Positions 37,548-45,775 of a stretch of 64,000 nt of DNA are shown in pieces; position 1 is the stretch's first letter, and every line of letters begins with the position of its first letter. The notes under the pieces are model-generated. The model had not been told where the DNA came from and made no database searches. It saw only the letters and a list, made by a program, of their open reading frames with translations. This stretch comes from Roseburia sp. 1XD42-34. Its GTDB lineage: Bacteria > Bacillota > Bacilli > Bacillales > Amphibacillaceae. A program made the translations under genes and the position numbers. The DNA lies in NCBI RefSeq assembly GCF_009917385.1, contig NZ_QWLJ01000001.1, positions 186,001 to 250,000 of the forward strand, given 5' to 3'.

Positions 37548-37718
37548 TCACTTTTGTTTGGCTCGTTTGTCAGCTTGTCTGGCACGTTCTTGAGCTTCTA
37601 AATCAGCATGATCTGCAGCCTCTTGTGCAAATTCCACATCGATCCCATCTAACTTTTGATGTGCTGGTGTCTGTCCCATAAAGCTGTTTTTAGATTTTCG
37701 ATGTTCATTTCGTCCCAT
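37548..37718 (-). CDS. YfhD-like small protein
   Basis: 56 residues: starts MGRNEHRKSKNSFMGQTP, then DGIDVEFAQEAADHADLEAQ and a basic ERARQADKRAKQK end. This is the layout of the small, highly charged YfhD proteins of Bacillaceae (DGVDVEFSEELAD..DLEAxxRAxxA). A perfect GGAGGTG lies 5 nt upstream of ATG 37718. Function unknown; homologues are expressed around sporulation. It is too short for most gene finders. Confidence 0.88.
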   Translation of the reverse strand: MGRNEHRKSKNSFMGQTPAHQKLDGIDVEFAQEAADHADLEAQERARQADKRAKQK

Positions 37719-38126
37719 TGTTTCACCTCCACTTCAAATTAGGGTGGCTGTTGTTTTTCTGCGCCCCCATTATGCTACTTAAAGCATTGCCACATGCAAC
37801 TGAACTTGTAATCACTTCTGAACTAAGTGGCATTAGTTATGTTTCCCTAAAAAGGTTATAACTATTTAAAAAGTATTTGGAAACATGATTTATTCCTCAT
37901 ATAAAATGCTGTAAAGTTATTTTGTACATTAGGACAATATTGAAATTCATAGTTATAAAGGGAGACTTGTGTTTGGTTTGTTTTGTTCTAACGGCTTTGG
38001 TATGGACGAACACCAAACTACCTCATTTGAACTTCGATTATCCCTTTTATATGCAACTTTAAGTATTGGGCTGTACATTGTATAATTAAAGTCCAGATAT
38101 CATGTTTAATCAAAAGGGGAAACGAT
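37719..38126. other. Divergent gap between the YfhD-like gene and the TctA-like pair
   Basis: About 400 bases without a gene. Holds the promoters of both neighbours; TTGGGCTGTACATTGTATAATTAAAG near 38070-38095 contains a good -10 box (TATAAT at 38081) for the plus-strand pair. Confidence 0.5.
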
Positions 38127-38381
38127 ATGGAACAAAGATATGATCACAAAGAGAAAGAGGAAAACATTGAGGTTTGGGAAGACTTGGTACATATTAAAGA
38201 TCTCGTTCTAGCGATTATTATTTCAACTATTACAACGCTAGGTGCTTATTTGATAGCGCCTAATGACCCACCAAAACCGCTCATTTTTGGGTTGATTGGT
38301 GCTGTAGTTGCATTTGTTATTTGTAGTTTGCTGATTAACCCTAAACGAAGTTTTCGTTATGTTGATGAGGAGGGAGAATAG
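38127..38381 (+). CDS. Small two-helix membrane protein upstream of a TctA-like permease
   Basis: 84 residues. A charged N-terminal 24 residues precedes two helices (about 27-45 and 52-70), separated by a short loop APNDPPKPL. It ends 3 bases before the next start and is surely co-expressed. By position it may stand in for the small TctB subunit of tripartite tricarboxylate carriers (normally four helices), but I see no sequence match to TctB. ATG 38127 follows AAAGGGGA. Function unassigned. Confidence 0.75.
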   Translation: MEQRYDHKEKEENIEVWEDLVHIKDLVLAIIISTITTLGAYLIAPNDPPKPLIFGLIGAVVAFVICSLLINPKRSFRYVDEEGE

Positions 38382-38384
38382 GAG

Positions 38385-39737
38385 ATGGATCCTGTATTAA
38401 TTTTACAATTGATAGCTGCTTCCGTTATTGGTGCTATTTTGTATACGATTATTGGTATCGCCCCCGGAACAGATGAAACTGCTGTCTTAGCGCCGGTTAC
38501 GCTAGTACTGGTACTATCGGCTTTTGAACCTATAGTTGTTTTAGCTTTTTTTATATCAGCAATTGTTGCTAAAAAACTTACCGACTCTATCCCTGTTGCG
38601 ATCGCAGGAATACCCGGGGGGGTCATGTCTGCTCCAATGGTTGAGCATGCGATGATCCTTAAAAAACATGGTATGCCGGAAATCAGTATTCGGAAGATGG
38701 CTTCTGGTTCAGTCATTGGTACGATTATTGCTGTACCGATGAGTTTATTAATGGCTAATTTAATTGCTCCTTTATCAGATGAAATTACGCAATATGCCAG
38801 CCAAATTTTCTTTGGTGGTGCTATTTTTTTAGCACTTATGACAAAGAACCGCTGGATTGCGTTGCTTTCCATTGTGCCATTTGCGTTTCTTATTCAAGGC
38901 TTGCGCATGTTTTATTGGGAGACAGGAATTGTTCCTGAAGATCAAACGGTGTTTACGTCGTTCTTTTTAGGAATTACAATTGGACCAGTGATTTTAAAGT
39001 TGGCAGAATTGCTTAATGGCAGAATCAGGCGTAGCCTTCCCCGCTATGGTAAAAAGGATATTGTGATGCGACGGACTGCAAAAACAAAGGGGTTCCCGAA
39101 TCCATTTAAGATCCTTAATCGAAAAGAAATTGGCACTACTTCCCTCTCATCAGTGTTAGGGGTACTAACCTTTTTTATGAGTCCAGTCGGAATGACGATT
39201 TTTCTTGGGGAAACATTAACAAGTCGAATCAAAGATCCAGTAAAGAAGGCCGCTCGGGCGATTTCCAGTATGGATGGATTGACGAATGCAGCTTACTTAT
39301 CAGGGACGCTTATACCGCTTATTGCTATCGGTTTACCTCTATCACCTACAGCCATTGGTCCAGCGGGGCCACTATTTAACGCTCCGCCAGTATTTACAGA
39401 AGAAAACAATATTCATCATCTGCTTTCCATGTCTGACTTCATTGTCGCGACGCTAATTGGTTCGGTTATTGCCATTAGCATAACGTTCTACATTACGATT
39501 AAGTATGCACAGCAAATATGTGCGTTTGTTTTTCGGTTTATACCGCATGAAGCTATGCTTGGGGTGTTCTTTGGTCTTGTCGTCATGCTTGCATATATGG
39601 ATGCTGGTATTGTTAATATTGTCGGAGTAATCGTTGTGGCAATCGTTGCTGGTTTCTTGCACCGTAAAGGAGTGAATTATGGCGTACAGTTTATGACCTT
39701 GTATGCAGCGCCTTGGCTTGTGTCGTTATTTTTATAA
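38385..39737 (+). CDS. TctA-like large permease of a tripartite tricarboxylate-type transporter
   Basis: 450 residues with about 10-12 helices. The TctA family features are seen: GIAPGTDETAVLAPVTL near residue 28 (Gly/Pro-rich loop), SIPVAIAGIPGGVMSAPM and ISSMDGLTNAAYLSGTLIPLIAIGLPLSPTAIGPAGPLF, the repeated half motif around residue 310-340. It probably carries an organic acid with sodium or protons. No TctC periplasmic-type binding protein is near, and the partner is only the small upstream protein, so this is a reduced system. AGGAG precedes ATG 38385. Confidence 0.85.
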   Translation: MDPVLILQLIAASVIGAILYTIIGIAPGTDETAVLAPVTLVLVLSAFEPIVVLAFFISAIVAKKLTDSIPVAIAGIPGGVMSAPMVEHAMILKKHGMPEISIRKMASGSVIGTIIAVPMSLLMANLIAPLSDEITQYASQIFFGGAIFLALMTKNRWIALLSIVPFAFLIQGLRMFYWETGIVPEDQTVFTSFFLGITIGPVILKLAELLNGRIRRSLPRYGKKDIVMRRTAKTKGFPNPFKILNRKEIGTTSLSSVLGVLTFFMSPVGMTIFLGETLTSRIKDPVKKAARAISSMDGLTNAAYLSGTLIPLIAIGLPLSPTAIGPAGPLFNAPPVFTEENNIHHLLSMSDFIVATLIGSVIAISITFYITIKYAQQICAFVFRFIPHEAMLGVFFGLVVMLAYMDAGIVNIVGVIVVAIVAGFLHRKGVNYGVQFMTLYAAPWLVSLFL

Positions 39738-39771
39738 GCGGTGCTACGAACAAAGGAGAGATTTATTACAA

Positions 39772-39909
39772 TATATAAGGTGCTGTAAGAAAAGGGGAAG
39801 CTGATCTCATCTATGAAGCAGCTGCTGAGGCTGAGTTGTTGATTCTAGGGCAGATGAATCACGTATTAAAAGACGCTCCAGAGATAGCGAGCAGAATTTT
39901 GCTATGTAG
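39772..39909 (+). pseudogene. Remnant resembling the C-terminus of an alpha/beta hydrolase
   Basis: An open stretch without a start codon reads ...AEAELLILGQMNHVLKDAP and stops at 39907. MNHVLKDAP is the catalytic-His C-terminal motif of a common Bacillus alpha/beta hydrolase family. The body of the gene is absent; a family B edge (TAAGGTGCTGTAAG) precedes it exactly where homology would be lost, suggesting a repeat-associated deletion. Confidence 0.45.
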
Positions 39910-40158
39910 ATGAATCCATATTTACTTCTATCCACGGGATTGCTGGAGGGAATCATTGATCTCATAGCCCAAAATGGATTTGTTGAATAGCTGTACAGCT
40001 TTTTTTATTCTATCTATAAATTTGTTGGATATTTGCTTTGTAGTTGGTTCTCCTTATATCTCGTAGAATGGAAATGGAGGTCTCGCTGCCTATATAGGGC
40101 GATAAATTTCATACATTGAGACTGCCCCATATGGAACAGTCTCGTTAACAACAAGAAG
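39910..40158. other. Gap with short inverted repeat before the DUF4183 gene
   Basis: GAGACTGCCCCATATGGAACAGTCTC near 40118-40144 is a strong hairpin (GAGACTG/CAGTCTC) and probably terminates the minus-strand DUF4183 gene that ends at 40159. Nothing else is seen. Confidence 0.6.
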
Positions 40159-40443
40159 TTAGTTTACTACGCACTCAATAATTACTGGAACGCCAGGATT
40201 AAGTGTATCTCCATCTGGAATGGTTACTTCAGTCGTAGTAAGCGCTGAAGTATCAGCTGTTTGAAGTACGCCATTAAGGTACAGGTTGTAGTATGCAGGT
40301 GCAGTTGGAAATGCTGTAGCAGCTGCTCCAGTATCATCAGTAAAAGCTGTTGCGAGAATAGTAAATGTTGCACCAGTACCTGTCCCATCTCCGATTGTTG
40401 CAGTAAACCTTTCAGCATCCATAAATTGTTTAACAATTGCCAT
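40159..40443 (-). CDS. DUF4183 protein (putative spore/exosporium-associated)
   Basis: 94 residues, Thr/Ala/Gly-rich, with YYNLYLNGVLQTADTSALTTTEVTIPDG and NPGVPVIIECVVN. These are the conserved segments of DUF4183, small beta-rich proteins abundant in spore-formers and often linked to spore surface filaments. AGGAGG precedes ATG 40443. A paralogue lies 370 bases upstream on the same strand, separated by a family B repeat. Role inferred from the family only. Confidence 0.82.
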   Translation of the reverse strand: MAIVKQFMDAERFTATIGDGTGTGATFTILATAFTDDTGAAATAFPTAPAYYNLYLNGVLQTADTSALTTTEVTIPDGDTLNPGVPVIIECVVN

Positions 40444-40604
40444 TTATATTCCTCCTATTATTATATTAGGGAGTATCTTTTTTAACGTTGATTAACGAAG
40501 CAAATAAAGACTATCGAAGTGACTCCCTGATACATACAGTATTCTTTTGCATTTTTTTTGAAGCGACGTTAAACCAAAATGAAGGATTCTTATTAAAATA
40601 GTCT

Positions 40605-40800
40605 TCTATAAGTTATCCCGGAACTGGGAGGATCTCACACTTCTGGAGTTGGATATTTATAATGCAACAAGTTTAAGTGGGGGATAACAGCGGCTTCGAT
40701 ACCCTATTTCGTAAGCGACCATAAGTCATATTATTAAAGTACTAACAATCAGCGGAGGATGGATGAAAACCTAGACTGATTGAAGAAGATTCACTTTATA
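40605..40800 (+). repeat. Intergenic repeat family B, copy 4
   Basis: Contains GGAGTTGGATA, GTGGGGGATAACAGC, ATACCCTATTTCGTAAG, AGTACTAACAATCAG and ends GAAGATTCACTTTATA; nearly collinear with copy 2 at 19082-19253 read in reverse. It lies between the two DUF4183 genes. Confidence 0.85.
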
Positions 40801-40814
40801 GCATTCTTCATTAG

Positions 40815-41246
40815 CTAGTTTGCAAGTATTTTAATGAATTGCAAAATAATAGGGACACCATTTCTTGGGATGTTGATCTGATCGACAAGAAGTTGTAGAC
40901 TTCCTGGTTGAACATTATAGATGGTAGCAGGCTGTAAAATTCCATTGATAAACAAATTGATATAAGATACATCGTTAGGATTTAAAATATCTGAAGTGCT
41001 GTATGCTGGTACCTTATCCTGGTTTGTATATACTGTCTTTATTCCATCCGATATGGCTGTATATTGGGAGGTCTCCGCTTTCAGAACGTTTGTCGGTGGA
41101 GGCGGAGCAGGAGGACAGTAACAAAAATTATTGTTGATTTCAATATTGCGTGTACAGCAATTGAGAGTTGGCGGCTTTTTCCTACAACATTTACAGTCAT
41201 CATAATGATACTTAGAAGAATAGCTACGTCTTTTTTTTATTATCAT
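40815..41246 (-). CDS. DUF4183 protein with Cys-rich N-terminus
   Basis: 143 residues. N-terminal part is basic and Cys-rich (DDCKCCRKKPP, LNCCTRN, FCYCPPAPPPP), followed by a DUF4183 domain with YINLFINGILQPATIYNVQPG and NGVPIILQFIKIL. The Cys clusters could crosslink the protein into a coat or exosporium layer, which is inference. AAGGGGGG precedes ATG 41246. Same strand as the shorter paralogue at 40159. Confidence 0.82.
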   Translation of the reverse strand: MIIKKRRSYSSKYHYDDCKCCRKKPPTLNCCTRNIEINNNFCYCPPAPPPPTNVLKAETSQYTAISDGIKTVYTNQDKVPAYSTSDILNPNDVSYINLFINGILQPATIYNVQPGSLQLLVDQINIPRNGVPIILQFIKILAN

Positions 41247-41741
41247 GAATATACCCCCCTTGTTTACAGACGTAGTTTTTATAATTAACTTTATTCAAGA
41301 TAGGGAAGAACGGAACGGCATCTACCTTGTAAAATTATACTTAACAACACTTAAATTCCCTTAGTTAGATTTGATTTATTTGTAAACGTTTGCTTATTCG
41401 TAGCATTTCAAATCACTTTACAGGACAATAACGGGTGAATGGAATGAAAAATATTATTAATTATAAACGCTACATGAAGGCATGCGGAAATAATGGAGTT
41501 AAAAACCCCCAAATCTCTCTAAAGTATACTGCACTATTCTCCATGCTGCCCTTAGATGCTTTTTCCCATTTCTCAACTGGGTTTATGTCCTTTCATGCCT
41601 TCGTTACGCCTATCCAAGGAGTTGAGAGCGGTTTTGCTAAACTGAATTTGCTTTATCATAAAATCTTGTTTTTAATAGCTATGTAGTTATTCATCCTGTG
41701 CTATGATGGAGAAAATCATTATTTCTTAAGGGGGCTATGAA
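41247..41741. other. Gap upstream of DUF4183 and MBL hydrolase genes
   Basis: About 495 bases. An 83-codon plus-strand frame at 41435 has no recognisable features and I do not call it. AAGGGGGCT just before 41742 is the MBL gene's ribosome binding site. Confidence 0.45.
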
Positions 41742-42692
41742 ATGCAGACGAAAAATCCGATCCGACTCGACCAGCGCATTCATCTGATTGATGGCTTTGA
41801 TTTTGAAATTCCTAACCGTACAGGGGCGTATGTTCTTGATGAAGAGCAGTTAACGATTATTGAGCCAGGGCCAAGTCCATCGATTAAACATATCAAAAAA
41901 GGGATAGAACAATTGGGGTTTTCATTGGAAGTAGTTAAATACATTATCGTTACCCATGTTCACCTTGATCATGCTGGTGGCGCTGGATTATTGTTGAAAT
42001 CTTGTCCAAATGCTAAAATAGTTGTCCATCCTCGAGGGAAACGTCATTTAGCTGACCCGCGTAAACTAGCTGCTGGAGCACGCGCTGTATATGGAGATAG
42101 CTTTTCTGATTTATATGACCCGATTGTTCCGATACCAGAAGAACGACTTATTACAAAAGAGGATGGAGACATGTTGGAAATTGGAGAGGACTGTAAGCTG
42201 CAATTTTTTAACACACCAGGACATGCAAAACATCATTTCAGTATTTACGATCCGGTTAGTAACGGATTGTTTACTGGAGATACAGCAGGCGTGCGCTATC
42301 AATTATTAATAGATCAGGGTGTCTCCTTCTTTTTACCGTCAACATCACCAAACCAATTTGATCCAAATGAGTTACGTTATTCATGGGGACGTTTCCATGA
42401 TTTACAGGTAGATCGGATATATTATGGGCATTTTGGAATGACCGATCAACCGAAAGCTGCATTACAGCAAGTTTCTAGATGGCTTGATGTATTTATGGAT
42501 ATTGCTGAAAAAGCATATACAGAAGGCCTTGGCTATGATAAACTAGCTGAACGACTGTTAACTGCGATTAAAGTCGATCTACGGGCAAAAGGGATTCCGG
42601 ATGACCATGAGATTTACGTGATTTTAAATGTCGATATGCAAATATGTGCGTTAGGTATGGTTGATTATTTACAAAAAAGGAAAGAAGAATGA
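41742..42692 (+). CDS. Metallo-beta-lactamase fold hydrolase
   Basis: 316 residues. The metal-binding HxHxDH motif is THVHLDHAGG near residue 71, the third His is in FFNTPGHAKHH, the bridging Asp in LFTGDTAG and a final His in YYGHFGM. The C-terminal 80 residues are helical. It resembles MBL-fold hydrolases annotated near YqjP in Bacillus; substrate unknown. ATG 42 bases after the last upstream structure, with AAGGGGG site. Ends in a terminator. Confidence 0.88.
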   Translation: MQTKNPIRLDQRIHLIDGFDFEIPNRTGAYVLDEEQLTIIEPGPSPSIKHIKKGIEQLGFSLEVVKYIIVTHVHLDHAGGAGLLLKSCPNAKIVVHPRGKRHLADPRKLAAGARAVYGDSFSDLYDPIVPIPEERLITKEDGDMLEIGEDCKLQFFNTPGHAKHHFSIYDPVSNGLFTGDTAGVRYQLLIDQGVSFFLPSTSPNQFDPNELRYSWGRFHDLQVDRIYYGHFGMTDQPKAALQQVSRWLDVFMDIAEKAYTEGLGYDKLAERLLTAIKVDLRAKGIPDDHEIYVILNVDMQICALGMVDYLQKRKEE

Positions 42693-42722
42693 GCCTGTTT
42701 ACTAGCGAATAGGCTCTATTCT
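42691..42722 (+). terminator. Terminator of the MBL hydrolase gene
   Basis: GAGCCTGTTTACTAGCGAATAGGCTC (stem GAGCCT/AGGCTC) overlaps the stop codon and is followed by TATTCTTTTT. Confidence 0.82.
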
Positions 42723-42724
42723 TT

Positions 42725-43114
42725 TTATAACTCATCTTCCGTTTTCAAAAAGGTCAAAAAGAGAAAAGTAGCAAAGCTGATTAATAAAATAGAACCTCCG
42801 GCAATAAAAGAGATGTCGTTATCGTTTTGTATAGGTTGAAGGGACGCAAATAATAGCTCCACATGCCTGTTGTTAACCCAATGGCGCCAATAATTGCTGT
42901 CCAAATATGAAGTGCAGCAAGTTTTTTATTCGTAGGTGTAAATACTTTATAATAGACAGCCCAAGCAAATAAAGTGAGCCATCCTACCACAAGAATATGT
43001 GCATGAACCGTACGGAATTCAACCTGCCTGCACCCGCCATATGGGAGCCGATAAATGCTCCTTTTAAGCAAAAATAGCTGAAAAGCGCAACAATGTTTTA
43101 CTGTACGTATTCAC
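42725..43114 (-). pseudogene. Frameshifted gene for a small multi-helix membrane protein (heme-copper oxidase subunit I-like)
   Basis: Three fragments in different minus-strand frames together read as one protein: a GTG start at 43114 (NTYSKTLLRFSAIFA), then GAFIGSHMAGAGR, then VHAHILVVGWLTLFAWAVYYKVF, TAIIGAIGLTTGMWSYYL, then FIAGGSILLISFATFLF with stop at 42725. The HAHILVVGW segment with its His resembles short relatives of cytochrome oxidase subunit I in Bacilli. At least two or three frameshifts are needed, so the gene is dead unless the sequence has errors. Confidence 0.7.
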
Positions 43115-43165
43115 TTTAAACAACGAGAATATGTTTAGCTTTGAATATAGATAGAATGCTGTTTA

Positions 43166-43210
43166 TTGATAATGGAGCGGTTAATATTACTATCCGCTCC
43201 ATTATCAATA
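43166..43210. terminator. Terminator after the response regulator gene
   Basis: ATTGATAATGGAGCGG at 43166-43181 and CCGCTCCATTATCAAT at 43195-43210 form a perfect 16-bp stem right behind the minus-strand stop codon. Confidence 0.88.
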
Positions 43211-43960
43211 TTATTTCCTATTCGCTGTCCTTGTTCGAAATTTATGTGGGCTCATTTTTTTGTAATGCACAAACACTTTACAAAAATAGGAAGCATCTGA
43301 GAAACCAACTTCATTTGCTATTCGATAAATTGGATAGTCAGAATTTAATAGTAAATCTATTGCTTTTTCGAGTCTAATAGAGGTTAAAAATTCACTATAA
43401 CTAGCATTCATGGTTCGTTTAAAGAGCCTGCTCAAATATTGAGGATTTAAATGAACATTATCAGCAATCCAATCAAGTCGAATATCTTTCATATAGTTTT
43501 TTTTAATTAATGCTATGGCCTGTTGGATAATTGGATTTTCAGGAAGTTGTTCAGGAAATATATCACAGGGGATGCATTTCTTTTCCCCGATATTCATAAG
43601 AGCATTATGAATAGAATTAACTAGTGTAGAAGGACGAACTGGTTTTAACAAATAATCGTTCACATGACTCGATATTGCTTCCTGAGCATATGTGAAACTG
43701 GAATAAGCCGTTATAATAATAGTTTGAATGGAAGGGAGGAACTTAATGATATTTTTTTGAACTGCTAAACCATTCATTTCTGGAATACCGATATCTAAAA
43801 GCATCATATCAGGTTTATATATTTTAGCAAACTCAATTGCTTGGTTACCATTCTCTGCTTCAGCTATAATATCTATGGTTTGAAAATTTCTGGAGATAAT
43901 TGTTTTCAAAGCCTTTCTTTCCAAAGATTCATCTTCTACAATCATGATTTTATAAGTCAT
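43211..43960 (-). CDS. AraC-type response regulator of the BMC locus
   Basis: 249 residues. Receiver domain with IVEDESLERKALK, phospho-acceptor Asp in DMMLLDIGIPEMNGL, and Lys in NDYLLKPVRP; a ~35-residue linker; C-terminal AraC double helix-turn-helix with LNPQYLSRLFKRTM and IYRIANEVGFSDASYFCKVFVHYKKMSPHKFR. The start ATG overlaps the kinase stop (ATGA). YesN-like; presumed activator of the divergent BMC cluster when its kinase senses the diol. Binding sites were not identified. Confidence 0.92.
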   Translation of the reverse strand: MTYKIMIVEDESLERKALKTIISRNFQTIDIIAEAENGNQAIEFAKIYKPDMMLLDIGIPEMNGLAVQKNIIKFLPSIQTIIITAYSSFTYAQEAISSHVNDYLLKPVRPSTLVNSIHNALMNIGEKKCIPCDIFPEQLPENPIIQQAIALIKKNYMKDIRLDWIADNVHLNPQYLSRLFKRTMNASYSEFLTSIRLEKAIDLLLNSDYPIYRIANEVGFSDASYFCKVFVHYKKMSPHKFRTRTANRK

Positions 43961-45204
43961 ATGATCACCTTATTTTTATAATGATTATAATCAGTGAAAG
44001 CAGGGAAGAAAATTTTTATAACTGTACTAAATGTTTCATCGTTTAAAATTTGCAATCCGTAATTTTCTCCAAAGTAATCCCGTAAACGTAAATGTGAGTT
44101 TAGGAAACCTATACCGTCAGAAGAACCATCTTTTCCTTCTAGGATTTTCAAAGCCTGTTGCTTTTTAAAGCCCACCCCTGTATTTTTTACAAGGATAGAG
44201 ATGTCTTCTTCGTTTCTGCTCACTGAGATGTAAACACTCCCTCCTTTGGCGAGGGGCTCTATTCCATGTATGATTGCATTTTCAACTATTGGTTGCAAAA
44301 TCATATACGGAATACAAAAATCTTCTAAATGATTTGGAAGGTTTATTTGATAATTTAACCGATCCCCATAACGCACCTTTTGTATAGATAGGTACCGTCT
44401 AATATTTTTTATTTCGTTTTTCAATAAAGGAAATTCTTCTGTTTGTTTTAAATTATACCTTATGAGATCAGAAAGATTATAGATCATTTCTTCTGTTAAG
44501 GGAGCATTTTCAGACATTGCAACTCTGGAAATAGAATTTAATGTGTTAAATAGAAAATGTGGATTTATTTGAGCTTCTACTGTTTTTAATTCAGCATATT
44601 TTAATCGTCTTTCATAATCCAGTTTTTCCTGCGTTTCTTTTAATAGTTGTTGTTGGAAAAGTGACTTTATTCCCATCTCTGTAAAGTAATTTGCTAAAAC
44701 CTCATAGAAATCAACACAGTCTTGCAAATATTCGGGTTCTACCACGGCTAGGTTATCAATAGCTACTGCTAATTCGGATTCCTCTAAATCTAGCTCTTTA
44801 GCTAGTTTCGGGATATCAAATTTGCTTTTAGGATTTTCTTGATCATCGACTAGCACCTGCCCGCCTAAAACGCCACCTAACAATTTATTATTTACAATTA
44901 TTGGAACACAACAATCTTTTAAACCCAAGTGACAATCACTTATAGTTGGTTTTCCAGTTGCAAAAGCCTTTTGCTCAGCCTGAGCATCACATTCGATACA
45001 TTTTTTCGCCCCTATTTTTGAAGACCGAATCAATTGACAAAACGGAGAGAAATTATTGAATCTACCAAGCGGATTGCCATTCGCATCAGCTGTTACTACT
45101 GAGATACCGACTAAATCGGCTAATTTGCTTTGTACATTAGATAATGTGTCTATATCAACGACATCTGTTAAAGTTAAATCATTTGTATTAAGCAAAATTA
45201 TCAT
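43957..45204 (-). CDS. PocR-domain sensor histidine kinase of the BMC locus
   Basis: About 415 residues, no membrane segment, so a cytosolic sensor. An N-terminal PocR domain (residues 5-175) contains FSPFCQLIRSS, GAKKCIECDAQAEQ and ISDCHLGLKDCCVPI with the conserved Cys residues; PocR domains bind propanediol or related small polyols. Then a coiled linker, the His_kinase motif VEAQINPHFLFNTLNSISR and a HATPase domain (MILQPIVENAIIHGIEPLAKGG, GIGFLNSHLRLRDYFG). ATG 45204 is the first Met before the PocR domain; the ribosome binding site is weak, and a longer TTG start at 45315 cannot be excluded. Divergent from the shell genes by about 275 bases. Confidence 0.9.
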   Translation of the reverse strand: MIILLNTNDLTLTDVVDIDTLSNVQSKLADLVGISVVTADANGNPLGRFNNFSPFCQLIRSSKIGAKKCIECDAQAEQKAFATGKPTISDCHLGLKDCCVPIIVNNKLLGGVLGGQVLVDDQENPKSKFDIPKLAKELDLEESELAVAIDNLAVVEPEYLQDCVDFYEVLANYFTEMGIKSLFQQQLLKETQEKLDYERRLKYAELKTVEAQINPHFLFNTLNSISRVAMSENAPLTEEMIYNLSDLIRYNLKQTEEFPLLKNEIKNIRRYLSIQKVRYGDRLNYQINLPNHLEDFCIPYMILQPIVENAIIHGIEPLAKGGSVYISVSRNEEDISILVKNTGVGFKKQQALKILEGKDGSSDGIGFLNSHLRLRDYFGENYGLQILNDETFSTVIKIFFPAFTDYNHYKNKVII

Positions 45205-45398
45205 ATCCTTTTGTCTATGAGATGAAATATTCCATGCGAAAAAATTCCAACAATTAACTTTAAAAATTAATATTTGTAACCGCCTTCTACCATTTATTGT
45301 ACTTGTTTCAAACAAAAATTTCTATATAAATGTGAAGAATGTAACAAAATTACTTAATGTCAAAAAAGTTATACAAAAGACATCAATTTATTTATATA

Positions 45399-45412
45399 GA
45401 AGGTGCTGTAAA
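45399..45412 (+). repeat. Isolated left edge of repeat family B
   Basis: AGAAGGTGCTGTAA, the family B left edge, occurs alone in the BMC promoter region. Chance or a decayed copy. Confidence 0.35.
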
Positions 45413-45420
45413 TCACATAA

Positions 45421-45435
45421 ATGGAAACGTTTAAA
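45421..45435 (+). promoter_or_regulatory. Candidate cre site (CcpA) before the BMC operon
   Basis: ATGGAAACGTTTAAA matches the cre consensus WTGNAANCGNWWNCA at every fixed position but one (A for C near the end). It lies 45 bases before the first shell gene. Carbon catabolite repression of the catabolic BMC is inferred. Confidence 0.55.
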
Positions 45436-45479
45436 TTGTATATTGTTTATGAGGTTAAATTAATAGGAGGTGCTTTCTC

Positions 45480-45773
45480 GTGGGACAAGAAGCGTTAGGA
45501 ATGGTAGAAACGAGAGGATTGGTAGCTTTAATTGAGGCTGCTGATGCGATGGTAAAAGCGGCAAATGTTCAATTGGTTGGTTATGAAAAGATTGGATCTG
45601 GATTAGTAACAGTTATGGTTCGAGGAGACGTAGGAGCAGTAAAAGCCTCTGTAGATGCAGGAGCGTCCTCAGCTAAAAATATAGGAGAAGTTGTATCTGT
45701 TCACGTAATCCCTCGTCCACACACAGATATTGAAAAAGTAATGATTAATTCATTAACAAATGGAGGTGAATAA
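45480..45773 (+). CDS. pduA: BMC-H shell protein, PduA/PduJ-like
   Basis: 97 residues, one BMC domain forming hexameric shell tiles. [23 protein letters not shown], the pore-side strand [33 protein letters not shown] and [17 protein letters not shown] are typical of canonical hexamers. The central pore loop corresponds to the IGSGL region, the GSG type found in PduA. GTG start at 45480 with AGGAGGTG upstream. First gene of the BMC cluster; the PduB-like gene begins 2 bases after its stop. Confidence 0.95.
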   Translation: MGQEALGMVETRGLVALIEAADAMVKAANVQLVGYEKIGSGLVTVMVRGDVGAVKASVDAGASSAKNIGEVVSVHVIPRPHTDIEKVMINSLTNGGE

Positions 45774-45775
45774 AA

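Noticed and set aside
41435..41686. 83-codon plus-strand frame before the MBL hydrolase
   Set aside because: No family resemblance, atypical composition and poor start context.
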